Of a stretch of 64,000 nucleotides of DNA, positions 51,664-62,200 are shown in pieces. This DNA comes from Pestalotiopsis fici W106-1 (Eukaryota > Ascomycota > Sordariomycetes > Amphisphaeriales > Sporocadaceae), in assembly GCF_000516985.1 (NCBI RefSeq), contig NW_006917093.1:5551013-5615012 (forward strand). Reading direction: 5' to 3'. Positions within the stretch are counted from its first letter, which is position 1, and every line of letters starts with the position of its first letter. The notes beneath the pieces were generated by a model that saw only the letters and a program-made list of their open reading frames with translations, did no database searches and was not told where the DNA came from. The position numbers and the translations under genes were made by a program.

Positions 51664-52632
51664 CGTATATCTTCTGTTGAGTCGGCTGTGGGTATGGGAT
51701 GGGTATGAATGGGATGGGATGGGACCGGATGGTAAAGTGAGTAATTGTGGCTCAGCCCTGCCGCGGAACGCTACCCCTAAAATAAAGTGATATGTATGTA
51801 TGTATGTAAGGTAAGGTAGGTAGCCTTTGTAAATGACTACCCACAGATGTGAGATAATGCGTGAGGCTGGGGTCACAGAGGCGTATCTCTGGGAAAGAAG
51901 GCTAGGCACTTGTGCAAGTAACGATATGGAAGAATGTAGGTCTGATCGAGTTCCTATCGGCGATCTGAATAAAAATGATGGTCAGGTCCTCTAAAGTCCT
52001 AAGATGATGATAATGTAATTTAATATCTCAGAATATGAAGGGTGGTGTGCAACACCCGAAGATTCCAAATGCCACTTGAGCACCTATATATACAGACATC
52101 CGGGCAAAGCTTGCAACCAGAAAAGACTCGATTATTCTGAGCGTATTTCAACCTGCCAGGGGGGTTATTGGGCAGCCGTCATCAAAAATCTATCATGGTG
52201 CGAAATGGTGGTAGGTAGCAGGCGAGGTGAGGCTAATGAGGTTATTGAGTGCGACAGCTGCGACGGAGAAAGGAAAATAACAAAAGGATACCGCTTCAAG
52301 GACTGCGACGTGGAAGATCATGAATATTATAATATAGTCGATCCACCTTGGGAGACCCGACGAAAGTACCTACATAAACCCTGCACTGCCACCATTTAGA
52401 CCAGTGCGACACTGCGACAGGCCGTCGATGGATTCAAGTCCCCTTTTTTTCTTCTTCTGGCAGATCCGACAGGAATGACAAGTATTCTGGCGTCAATTAA
52501 CTTCTCCTCAAGTGCGACAGTGCGATGTGGCGCTCGCTGGATACAATGTGTCTCGGTTGTACCCCAGAGTCATACCCTTTTTGCATGTACATGCCAAGAA
52601 GTGGAAACCTCATGTGTTGGAGGCGGCAGAGG

Positions 52633-52732
52633 NNNNNNNNNNNNNNNNNNNNNNNNNNNNNNNNNNNNNNNNNNNNNNNNNNNNNNNNNNNNNNNNNNNN
52701 NNNNNNNNNNNNNNNNNNNNNNNNNNNNNNNN
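52633..52732. other. Assembly gap (100 N)
   Basis: Exactly 100 ambiguous bases, the usual placeholder for a gap of unknown size. A tandem repeat begins immediately on the right side, and repeat-like words also occur on the left, so the gap probably reflects a collapsed repeat. Confidence 0.99.
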
Positions 52733-52784
52733 CAACTGCGACAGTGCGATCAGTGCGACAGTGCGATCAGTGCGACAGTGCGAC
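52733..52784. repeat. 17-bp tandem repeat abutting the gap
   Basis: The unit ACAGTGCGATCAGTGCG occurs at 52741-52757 and 52758-52774, with partial copies on both sides. The same word (GTGCGACA/GTGCGATC) also appears left of the gap, near 52404-52420 and 52511-52526. Total copy number is unknown because of the gap. Confidence 0.85.
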
Positions 52785-53137
52785 CACCAATAAGACGACT
52801 GCGAAGCAATGCGATGCCCTGGGTCCTGGTCAGCTGAAGCTCACCACATCAGTCATGCATGGCCCGCCCTGTCACCGCGCTGCTAATTGTGTCGGGTCAA
52901 GTCTTGATTTCTTTTTTTCCCGTCAGGTAAAAGCCGGTTCGTAAAGCTGGCGCAGAATATCGCGCTCTGATAGTCTGATAAAGGAAGCAAATTGTTCCAT
53001 CCATCATTTACTACGTCGCCCATCGCCCACTTCATTCGGCCTACCTTTTCGAGCAACAGCTCTGCAACACACTTGAAGTAAAGCAAGCCCTCAAGCAAAC
53101 TTGTGAGCTCGAGACATACCGCAGTGCCAACGTGGAA

Positions 53138-54912
53138 ATGAATGTCGGCGGCTCCAAAAGAAGGAGGCTCAACTATTCCAAATGCAAGGACTGTCGGAAG
53201 GATAAAAAACGAGTACGTAAACTCTTTGGGAGATACCAAAATGGCCAGTCTTGTTAATCGAGTAAGTGTGATCCACCGGATCGATTGTGGCCGCAAAAAT
53301 GCCGCCGTTGTGAAAGCATGGACCTGGAGTGCTCAGAAAACATAAATCTCAAGGCGACAAAACCCGGTTTGGGGTCAGAAGCAAATAGAGCTTCACCGGA
53401 AGAGACAGGCCGTCCTGAGGACAAGGAATCGCATGACCTCAAAGAATGTGAAAAGTGGTAAGATTTTATAGCACAAGCTCATTATGGCATTCGCTGAATG
53501 ACCCCAGGGAATTGGAGCTATCTTGGCTTCAGCGGTGCGCAGACTACGCATCAAGATTAAACACTACAATCAAAGCCAAGGAACATCAACACATGATGTT
53601 TGACTTCTCAGGTCTCGAACCGGCGGTCCAACAAAGGAAGAGGATGATATCCGAAGAGGTCTCGCGACTATTACAATCCCCTTCCCCACTGGTCAGACAA
53701 GCCGCATTTTCAGTGGTATCTCGCGTGATAAGTCGTCGCTTCAATGACTACGCGGACGTCGAGCCCGTGGAATCTGAAACAATGTTGAAAGCTCTTTTGG
53801 ATGGTTGCAAATTGTCTGGCCGACTCGACATTGAACTCACTATGCGGGAATGTCTCCTGCGCGCCATGGATACCCGAGATGTTGTTCCTGAAGATATGAT
53901 CGATGCTATCAGGCACTATATCGAGGCTTGTAAAAGCTACATGATGCGCATCAAACAGCTTGAATATTTGGAAACTTACGTATACATAGACCCCTGCGAA
54001 GTTAGCTTCCCTTTCAACGGAGACGCTCGGATATCGGGCCTCTTGATGCGGCACTTCCCAACTTTCTCACTTGAAGGATTAGATATTTGGGGGAACAATA
54101 CTCTACAAGCATTAATTTGGACTGCAGATCAAGAAGACATCGAACAACTCATACCAACCATGGATAGTGGCGACTTCCTCAGCGTAGCTACTAAACGTGG
54201 CCCTTGTGGATACACAATCCTTCACATTGCCAGCATCCGAAATATCAGTTGTGTAATCGAAAAGGCCAGCATCCTCAGTCGTGTAGACATAAATTCGACA
54301 ATTCACATCACAGATGAAAGCTCTTGGACGCCGCTTCTCCATGCTGTAGCGCGCGGGTATTGTGGCATTGTGAGAACGCTTCTGGAATTGGGCGCCGATC
54401 CTAAGGCACAGGACAACCAAAAGCGCAACGCTTTACACTATGCAGCAGGATGTGGGCAGAAAGATACCACACGGTTACTGTTATCTCATTACCCATCTCT
54501 TTGCACTGCCACTGATTGGCATGGGTATACGCCGTTCCACGCCGCCATTAATCATGGCCATCTCGAGGTCGCCAAGATGTTTGCTTCAACTTCCGGTACA
54601 GTTCTATTGGTCGATGAGGGAACGCCACTTCATATAGCCTCCATGAAAGGTCATGTCCCGCTTATATCATGGCTGCTCGACGAACGAGATGCAGGCACCA
54701 TTGACTGGAAAGACGCGTTCGGCAGAACTCCTCTCAGCCTGGCTGCGCGCTCAGGAAATTTAGATGCAGTCAACCTCTTGTTGTCGCGAGGTGCAGACTT
54801 CACCATAGCAGATGAGAACGGCAACACTCCTTGCGAAGTTGCCAGGATCTATGGATACCATGACATAGTTTCTGTCCTGGAGAGAGTCTCGATACCAGCT
54901 CATGGCCAGTGA
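53138..54912 (+). CDS. Zn2Cys6 zinc-cluster protein with C-terminal ankyrin repeats
   Basis: Model: join(53138..53212, 53267..53457, 53508..54912), 556 aa, using introns of 54 and 50 nt. The first splice (R|C) completes a perfect zinc-cluster spacing: KCKDCRKDKKR joined to CDPPDRLWPQKCRRCESM and then DLEC, i.e. CX2CX6CX10CX2CX6C, residues about 15-48. An acidic Ser/Glu-rich linker follows. A helical region of unknown type spans about 90-310 (ELSWLQRCADYASRL…; VRQAAFSVVSRVISRRF). About seven ankyrin repeats occupy 322-552, the clearest being SWTPLLHAVARGYCGIVRTLLELGAD, NALHYAAGCGQKDTTRLLL and GRTPLSLAARSGNLDAVNLLLSRGAD. Zinc clusters bind DNA as fungal transcription factors; ankyrin repeats bind proteins. 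This combination is seen in uncharacterised ascomycete proteins. The usual fungal transcription-factor middle domain is absent, so DNA binding is not assured. Confidence 0.85.
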
Positions 54913-55355
54913 CAGCGTCAGCAGTTCAAATTGATGACAGATATTGGAATTTCATGATGTACCAGTATTGAATTTCTTCACCACCCAAATTCCCGTGGTT
55001 AGCGTGATGTCGATGATTAAGGTTTCTACGCAACCGAGTTGAACATTGGCCAGCGCATTGGAATGGACTTGCTCAAAGTTCTGGCAGGGCAGCATCCTTG
55101 AGGCTGAATCCCTAGATTACTGAAACTGAAACTGTTGTTCATGCAATTGCTTTATTTATGCCGTCCATTCTGACCGGAAATGTTGTTTTTCCTGACAATG
55201 ACCGTTGAACAAGGTGCTCATACCGGTGGAGCACTTGGTCCTCGAACAAGTATACCTATCGTCGCAGTTACCAAATGCCCATTCTCCATCAACTTGATTA
55301 GCATCAGTCAGAGCCGCAAAGCTCATTTGCATCGTCTTAGACTCCAACATGACAA
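54913..55355. other. Convergent intergenic region
   Basis: About 440 nt between the 3' ends of the ankyrin gene and the orphan 436-aa gene. Nothing recognised. Confidence 0.5.
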
Positions 55356-56666
55356 TCACGAGGCATCGTGCATGAGTTCATCCGACCCAGCATAGCCATC
55401 CCAAGCGCCCAGAAAGTGCTCAATTTGCTGGTCCTTGGTGAACGCTCCAATATCCGCATGATGACCGTGTCCAGCTCGGTCGGCCCCAAAAGAGTTATGA
55501 GGCCCCGAGTACGGCTTTCTGGTTCGCGGGAGCCTCTTGATGGGTCGCATGGGACGGGTGCCGATCCCGGGATTGTCGCCTGAAAGACCCGTGAATGCAT
55601 TCGGGTGCGGGACAAGTTTGATGGCTGCGCCCTGAGAAGGATGGCTCGCCCGGCCATCACCAAAGGACGGGACATGGTGGTTCGAAGCCTGCTGCTGAGA
55701 GGTGTGTCGGGGTGCCATGTGAGGGTGGTGGATTAGGGGGAGAATGCTCGCGGTCTGTGGCTTGGGATCTGAGAGACCGTCGCAGAATGGGTTGCTCAGA
55801 GGTTGGGCGAGATGCTTGCTCAGGTTGCTTGAAGCTTTGCGGTATGGATCAGTAGATGCTGCTTTATGATTCTTTTTCGTGCCTGGCTGGAGCGGAGTTC
55901 TCCGAGCCGTACCTGTATTAATCTCATAGGATCCTGAAGTACGGAATCCGTTGCTAGGAATTGCCTTGATACGTGTATGATCACAGAAGGGTTTGGCGTC
56001 GACAGGAGTGGGCGAGGGGTCGAAGTCTGACATGAAGACATCACGAATCTTTGGAGAGACATATGGGTTATGAAGATTTGGATGAAGAGTCCTCCCATCC
56101 CACGGCTGATCGAGCTTGGATTTACCGGTCGGTCCCCTGCTTTGATTGGGGTATGTGACCCTCGGACTGTACGACACCTGGGAAGTGGTGGGCGATGGGA
56201 ATGCAGGCAGTGGTTTCGGCCCAGGATGGACGTGCGACGGCGATTTGAACTCGATATAAATCACGTCAATGAAGCCGCGCAAGGGGATCATGTCGAGCTG
56301 GCGTTGAAAGCGATCAGGTTCCATGCCCAGGAGGGACGTGGCCCCATAGCCAAAGGAGTGATCGCCGTCCTTCCATCTAATCTCAATCTTCTCGAGCCGC
56401 GCCGGGCCCAGCGAGGCAATGGCGAGCCCGTGGCTTGTGGCAAAATGACCAGCGGCTAGACGTGCAAGCTGCTTCTCGAGTTGATCCTGATTTGTGAAGC
56501 TCACACTCTCGACAAAGGTCTTGCTGCACCTTCGGCAGGTCTTCGATCTACCATTGTCGGGCACGGTATCGAGCTCATATTCGAGCATGAGCTCGGGTTG
56601 GCAGATGTGGCAGAAGTCGATCAAGACGGCGTTCATGGTTCGTTGAAGAGGGTTATGGTACACCAT
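55356..56666 (-). CDS. Orphan 436-aa protein with N-terminal cysteine pairs
   Basis: Uninterrupted frame from the ATG at 56666 (MVYHNPLQRTMNAVLIDFCH…). A later Met (residue 11) is also possible. The N-terminal ~140 residues look folded: a CHIC pair and a CRRC pair about 25 residues apart, suggesting a zinc ribbon, then a conserved-looking alpha/beta stretch (LARLEK-like IEIRWKDGDHSFGYGATSLLGM … GFIDVIYIEFKSP). The remaining ~290 residues are Pro/Ser/His-rich and probably disordered, with repeated aromatic/proline short motifs. It ends with a short helix (DQQIEHFLGAWDGYAGSDELMHDAS). I do not recognise a family. Codon use and length argue that it is a real gene. Role unknown; possibly nuclear or regulatory, given the zinc-ribbon-plus-disorder layout. 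Confidence 0.75.
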   Translation of the reverse strand: MVYHNPLQRTMNAVLIDFCHICQPELMLEYELDTVPDNGRSKTCRRCSKTFVESVSFTNQDQLEKQLARLAAGHFATSHGLAIASLGPARLEKIEIRWKDGDHSFGYGATSLLGMEPDRFQRQLDMIPLRGFIDVIYIEFKSPSHVHPGPKPLPAFPSPTTSQVSYSPRVTYPNQSRGPTGKSKLDQPWDGRTLHPNLHNPYVSPKIRDVFMSDFDPSPTPVDAKPFCDHTRIKAIPSNGFRTSGSYEINTGTARRTPLQPGTKKNHKAASTDPYRKASSNLSKHLAQPLSNPFCDGLSDPKPQTASILPLIHHPHMAPRHTSQQQASNHHVPSFGDGRASHPSQGAAIKLVPHPNAFTGLSGDNPGIGTRPMRPIKRLPRTRKPYSGPHNSFGADRAGHGHHADIGAFTKDQQIEHFLGAWDGYAGSDELMHDAS

Positions 56667-58797
56667 CTTGTGTAAAGTTGGGCTGAGCTGTCAATAGGAG
56701 ACGCCTGCACTTGATTAGTGGTGGCGACTGTGATCAAGTTGAGTTCAATTCTTCTCTTGCCTTTCCTTCCTACTTATTCCCACAAAACTGTTGCCATGAC
56801 GATTCTGAGGCACAAACATGGCGATGGACGCGACTGGATGCCTTGGTTTCTCTATCACGCCCGCAAAATGCGTTGTCCAGGCGGTAGGCATCAATGACTG
56901 ATCTATCGATCTTCAACAAAATTCAGGCCAAGTCCAATACCGCAGGCAGCTCGAAAAACACATCTGCTACCAAGTATGCAAATGCAAATTGTGGTGTTCC
57001 GTCTCCAACGGCATATCAAGAAGCAGCTTAAGAACAAGTCGAGCACTATTTCCGTCGACAACTGCTTTTGCATGGCAAAAGGGTAACGAGAAACATATTC
57101 CGAAAGCAAGGACATGCGGTTCATTTTGAGCTAGGCCGAAAGTCTGTTATGTATATCCAGTACGAGGATAGCGACGGGTGCAATCTATAGTCGGACAATT
57201 CACGGTATTGGCATTGACACGATGCACCCGCCCAGCCGGGTCGCTTGCACCAGGCAACCGGATATGTCCAAATGGGATCGGAGAATTTGTCTTCTAGGTG
57301 TCATTATGCTTGTCTGTCTGACGCGTTCCATTTCTTCAGTGCAAGTCTTTCAATCAGCAACGAAAAAAGACACCACACTTGGCCTCTGCCCATGCCCGTC
57401 CAGCCTGGTAAGGGAGCGCGCGAGGCATTCGCTATTACTACGAAATAATGCATCAACCTCTACATTGGAATATCGGATGCACGCATCATCGCATGATCAG
57501 TGAAGAATATTTAATTACAGCAGTTTAGTTCTTGAAACGCGCTTGACTTGGGCTGCTTTGTCTTGAAGAAACATGTTTTTTTGGGAGTGGAGGATGATGC
57601 ATTGAATTGTCAACGCGACCCAGTCCGTTACCAGGAAACAGAGAGAGAAAAAAAGCGCCATTGTTCAAAAATTTTTACACTGTGGCAAACAAACTTCAAT
57701 GGTCAAGAAACGAAACAAGAAACGAGGTAGTATTGCGACTTCACTTTGCAGGTTCCCGTTATCATAGTAAATGTAACCCTTGCTATAGTTGAACAAGAAT
57801 TTCCTACCCAGAAAAAATAGTCCGGCGGTGGATCGGCCTTCGTATTGCGTATCTGGTTGCGTGTGTATGTGTTTGGGCAGGAATAAAAAAAAAAGACCCC
57901 ACTCAACTCCGGGCTCGCATCGCCGCGCGGGTCATATTTAGTCTCGAGGGGCGCTGATCTTATATACCTGGGCAATCATGTTAAGTCAAGGGATCGTGGG
58001 ATTTTGTTTGCGAGAAAGGAGAAAGCTGCCAAAAATAAAAGAAACCATTTGCAACGGAGAAGGCCCACTGGCAGTTATGGGTTTGTTACCAAAGAAAAGG
58101 AAATGAGGGAATCTTGACAATTATCAAGAACAAAGACTATACATGATGTAATAATGGTTTTTCGTAAACTTCATGGCCCGTGCCAACATGAACTTGCACG
58201 TATATTTCTCGGCTAATAACGACTTGTCACCTAGGGCTTTCAACCAACTCGAGAGTCCATGACAAATCTGGAACAAAGTCCGAAATGAGTGAGAAAAAGA
58301 AACAGAATTAAAGGAATCTGTATTGAATGTTTTACAAGCACCATGTGTGACAGATCAAGACCGTTTTTGGTAGCTCTCTAGTCGCTGGCGAGGCCCGTGA
58401 TGCAGGCTCATGATTTCACACAGGACTTTTTATTTCATCACCGGGTGGGTGGGTAGGAGGAAGGGCAGCGTTGCGTGTTATACCATTGGCCGACCGGACG
58501 TTTTGATCTTTCATCCAAGATTAAGCCGAAGACGTGATGCCGAGTGTTACAGTTTATCGCGGCCTATTATTGCAGCTGAGTATCCCAGGTTTTGGGTGGG
58601 ATGTAACGCTGTCGAGGAAAAGAAGAAACAAATATTTTCCGTTCCTGGAATTTCGTTAATCAGCGCACCCGCCGTTCTGGGTCCGGCCTGTGCCTCGTGT
58701 GATCCTCTGGGAGTAGACCATGAGTAAGAAACGTCTTGGTTGCATAGTTCATGTTTTGATTAATTGATCTTTTTTTTCTGTCTCCCATCATCATGGC
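56667..58797. other. Intergenic region, 2.1 kb, no gene
   Basis: All frames are short and without family signatures. There are poly-A runs near 57887-57896 and AT-rich stretches. Nothing else recognised. Confidence 0.5.
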
Positions 58798-59226
58798 ATG
58801 GCATCGAAACGAGGTATCGAATCCTTCCATTTTGACGAGGAGCAGCGGGCAGTTGACAAAGACGGCAACCTTCCGGAATTGTGCAAAATCTTTTCCCACT
58901 GGCGCAAGGTACATGCGCCCGACCAAGACCAGACCGGGGATGATCCGGTGCGGTACCTTGCAGCTGGTTGCGTATACACCTGCTATAGCCAGAGCGACCC
59001 TACTCCCCGTATATTGAGTCGCTCTTTTGGGAAGTTAAATCCCATCACTAATGCGTGCAGCGCTGACCAACACGGCGTCATGTCCTACATAGGCCAGAGT
59101 ACTGGTGAAAGTAAAGGCGATGCCGAGATGGCGGCTGACGTAGAACGACCTGAGAGTAAATTGGCTTATCTTAGCCCATTAATGCGCAACCCAGGTCAAC
59201 CACGGATCCGGCACGTGTGGTGCTGA
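58798..59226 (+). CDS. Possible short orphan gene (142 codons, weak)
   Basis: An ATG-started 142-aa frame. The first ~70 residues (MASKRGIESFHFDEEQRAVD…; LPELCKIFSHWRKVHAPDQD…) have balanced composition and protein-like codon choice; the second half looks less coding. No family, signal peptide or membrane segment is seen. It may be a small gene, a first exon or a relic. It is the only candidate between 56.7 kb and the right edge. Confidence 0.28.
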   Translation: MASKRGIESFHFDEEQRAVDKDGNLPELCKIFSHWRKVHAPDQDQTGDDPVRYLAAGCVYTCYSQSDPTPRILSRSFGKLNPITNACSADQHGVMSYIGQSTGESKGDAEMAADVERPESKLAYLSPLMRNPGQPRIRHVWC

Positions 59227-62200
59227 ATTAGCAGCCAATCCGGGGAAGATGCGGCGCTGGTACAAAGATTAATTGCATCTAACTGAACTGGCATTCGCGG
59301 GCTGCTGGGGTCCGTATGTATGTATAGGTCATGTAGTTGATGTACATACACTGCCCTCGTGGGTGTTGTAGGCGATGTAGGTACATGCTATACCGGCTTT
59401 GGATGCGGCGTCCACCGACGGCTGTCATGGGGGTTTGGCGATTGGCATCTGTCTTGTCCCGCCCTCTCTATCTGCATCGCAATCCGTATTCACTTGCATC
59501 TTGGACACGACGGAGATTTTCACATGGGCTGTGTATCTCGCTTCCCAGTCCAGCACGAGTTATCGTCTCCATGTGCATTGCTTTGTGAGATTTGGAATGC
59601 GGTCGCAGCCACCTCCATGTGCGGGAACACATCAGGGGTGTACGAAACAGCTCCTGTAAGATGCGCGTTAAGAGCAAGGTCGCGGCGGGAGGGCAGGCAC
59701 CATATCTAGTTTAACCTACATTTCTCCATATTTCTGCGGCTGAGATGGGCGGCGCGGTGCAGGGCCCAGCTCTTCTAGCGCAACAGGACATTGATTACCC
59801 GGAGGTGGCTCGTCAGGCAAGACACGTCGTCATTCCCAACCCACGATAGTACCCAGCAGCGAAAAAGGTCCAGCATGATGGCATAACCGCTGCTGGCAGA
59901 GGCCATCTGGGACGCACCAGTGCCTGATGTGCAAAGGCTTTACAACGCTCGCATGGGGAATCGTCCCACTGCGTGATCACCACTCCCTACAATCGAGGGG
60001 ATTGGCAAAGGCAGGTAGGTAGCTCATGCGCAATCATGAGCCGCAATCGGCTTCATTGTTATTAGGCGTAGGGGTGCAGAAGCTCAGAGCAGCCGAGCAT
60101 CAACCGACTCCAATCCCTTGGCTCCGCTTCCAGTTCGGCAAGTCTCTCCGTAATTGGCAATGGGGGGAGACTCCGAAGGTCTGGGAGACGAGGAATATCT
60201 CAATGAGCGAATGAATGGTGCATATGAGCTGTACGAACCGTGTGCGACTCAAAGTCAAAAACAAGGTAACAATTTCCGCGCCGGCATTGACTAAGATCGT
60301 GTTCAATGTTGGATGAGCAAGTCGGTATCTCCCAATGTCAATGCCCAGTCCGTGGTGTACTACAATTTCTCGAATAGGCGCGGAGATTTGGAAGATATTG
60401 GTCAGCCAGTGGAAACTTTTCTTTTTCGAGACTCGGTACTGTAGATCAGGGACACGCCGGGACCCCGACCGAATTAGCCATCTTGTCGTGCAACCGATGA
60501 AATCATGCAGATGAGAAAATGGCCAGTTCAGTCAGTCCAGGTCGCAACACACCGAAGCGGACCCCTCGTGACGCTAAATGAAGTCAAAAATAGTGCTGTA
60601 GAGTCTACCGGTAGGCATTTCCTTGTCTGTGCTACTCCATCAGCACCTCTAGTGAACAAAAATGGATGGAGATGCTCCGTGATGCCGGATTGATGGCTGT
60701 TGACGGCGACAGACGTTGATACATAGATCGATTGATGGCCCTTCCGCATTACCTGCCGGTCTGTGTTACTGCTTGGGACGAAAAAGAAGTTCAGAGTTTA
60801 AAAGTTTTTAACGTTGGAATGCCACGGTGCTATCCGCTCACTAAGCAGGCATCATCAGTGGGAATCCCTCGTCGCTGTTCAGGCAGGGCGGACCCTGCCA
60901 TCAGATTTCGAACATGTCCATGGGCCATGGCACACTTAGCAGCAGTAGCTTAATATCCCTTGGCAATGGGCTCTTTCTCGATCGTACCAGCGGGCTGGCA
61001 AACGTTGGCCGGGCACATGGAGAATGTTCATTAGAATGAAGAGAGGCGGAGGCCAATGACGATGGCCATGTCCTTCCCTGCCTTATTCTGCAGGCCCTCC
61101 ATCCCCCTTCCCCCAGGCAAGCCTAGCTGGGCAAATCGGTGGAAGGGTGTGGTGCGTGGCGTGCCGACTGCAGCGGACGATCCAAATGGTCGGATACGAA
61201 ATGACGAGGATATAGTCATGGGGGTGTGTGGGCGTGCATGGAATAGGGGCTTGAGGAGCGGGCAAGCGACCAGGTTCTCCCTTCTAGAAGGAAGGAAGAA
61301 GAAGAGGAACGGGAAGACGTCTATCTGAACATCTCAGTCTCTGTTCACATGGCGGCGGATGTGTTTGTCGTCGCCCAAGGTGTGTAAGACGCCATCCATC
61401 TGTCACCCTGTAAGTAGTAGCAGTAGCAAGGTATTCTGTAGGTATGCAACACACAACTTGCCCAAGGTACTATACGTTTCGTTTTGTTCTAATTACCTAC
61501 CTACCCAACAGGAGTAGGAGTTCCCACCACTGCCGCGTCGTCGGAACTTTGCACAATAACTTGATTTGACAGGTGAACATGATCCAAACTTTTTGAAGCA
61601 CTTTGGGTTTGTTGTCATGATTTTGCCTGAATACTGAGACCTTGCACAATTGAGACGAAGGGAGCGTGACTGTGGTCAATGGGTGGCCAAGGCGCCTAAC
61701 CGCTTGCATAGACTCTCTCAGGGTACCCAGGCGAGTGAGTACATTAGGTAGTGGTTACAGCAAGCCAGAGGAAGCAAGCTATTTTTGGAAAAGGCTCTTG
61801 CTTCCAGAAAGAAAGCAAAAAGGATCAATGCTGGGTTGGTGGTGAGTAGTATTGAGGGTCTGTCTGGTCTCAGGAAAACCCACACAAGGCTGGAGCAATG
61901 GACTATCGTCTACCAGATCTGATCAGTGATGTGATGATGGACCTGGGCCCCTTCTCATGCCCGGCCCATGATTCGACAGGACTTTGAGGCGCGGGACACG
62001 ATGCAGCGCAAGTGTGGGTAGGGTTGCACACAAACGACATTGAGGTTATGCGTGAGAAACCTGCGAGAAAACGTGGATGAGTAGCTGGTAGGTAGGTATC
62101 TTGCAGCAAGCAGGTGCATACTTAGTTCGTAGGTCCATCGATACAAGAAAGGTGGATGAGCTTGAGGCTCGTTACTGGCAGAGTGTGACCAGACACACGA

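Larger units (their letters stand above)
51664..53137. other. Intergenic region containing an assembly gap and tandem repeat
   Basis: Contains an (ATGT)n run at about 51790-51808. A 107-codon frame at 52076-52399 has a CxxC pair (IECDSCDGERK) but no ATG-started family match, and I do not call it. The gap and repeat are listed separately. Confidence 0.5.

Noticed and set aside
52076..52399. 107-codon frame with a CxxC pair
   Set aside because: Does not begin with ATG, matches no family, and lies next to the tandem repeat; insufficient support.
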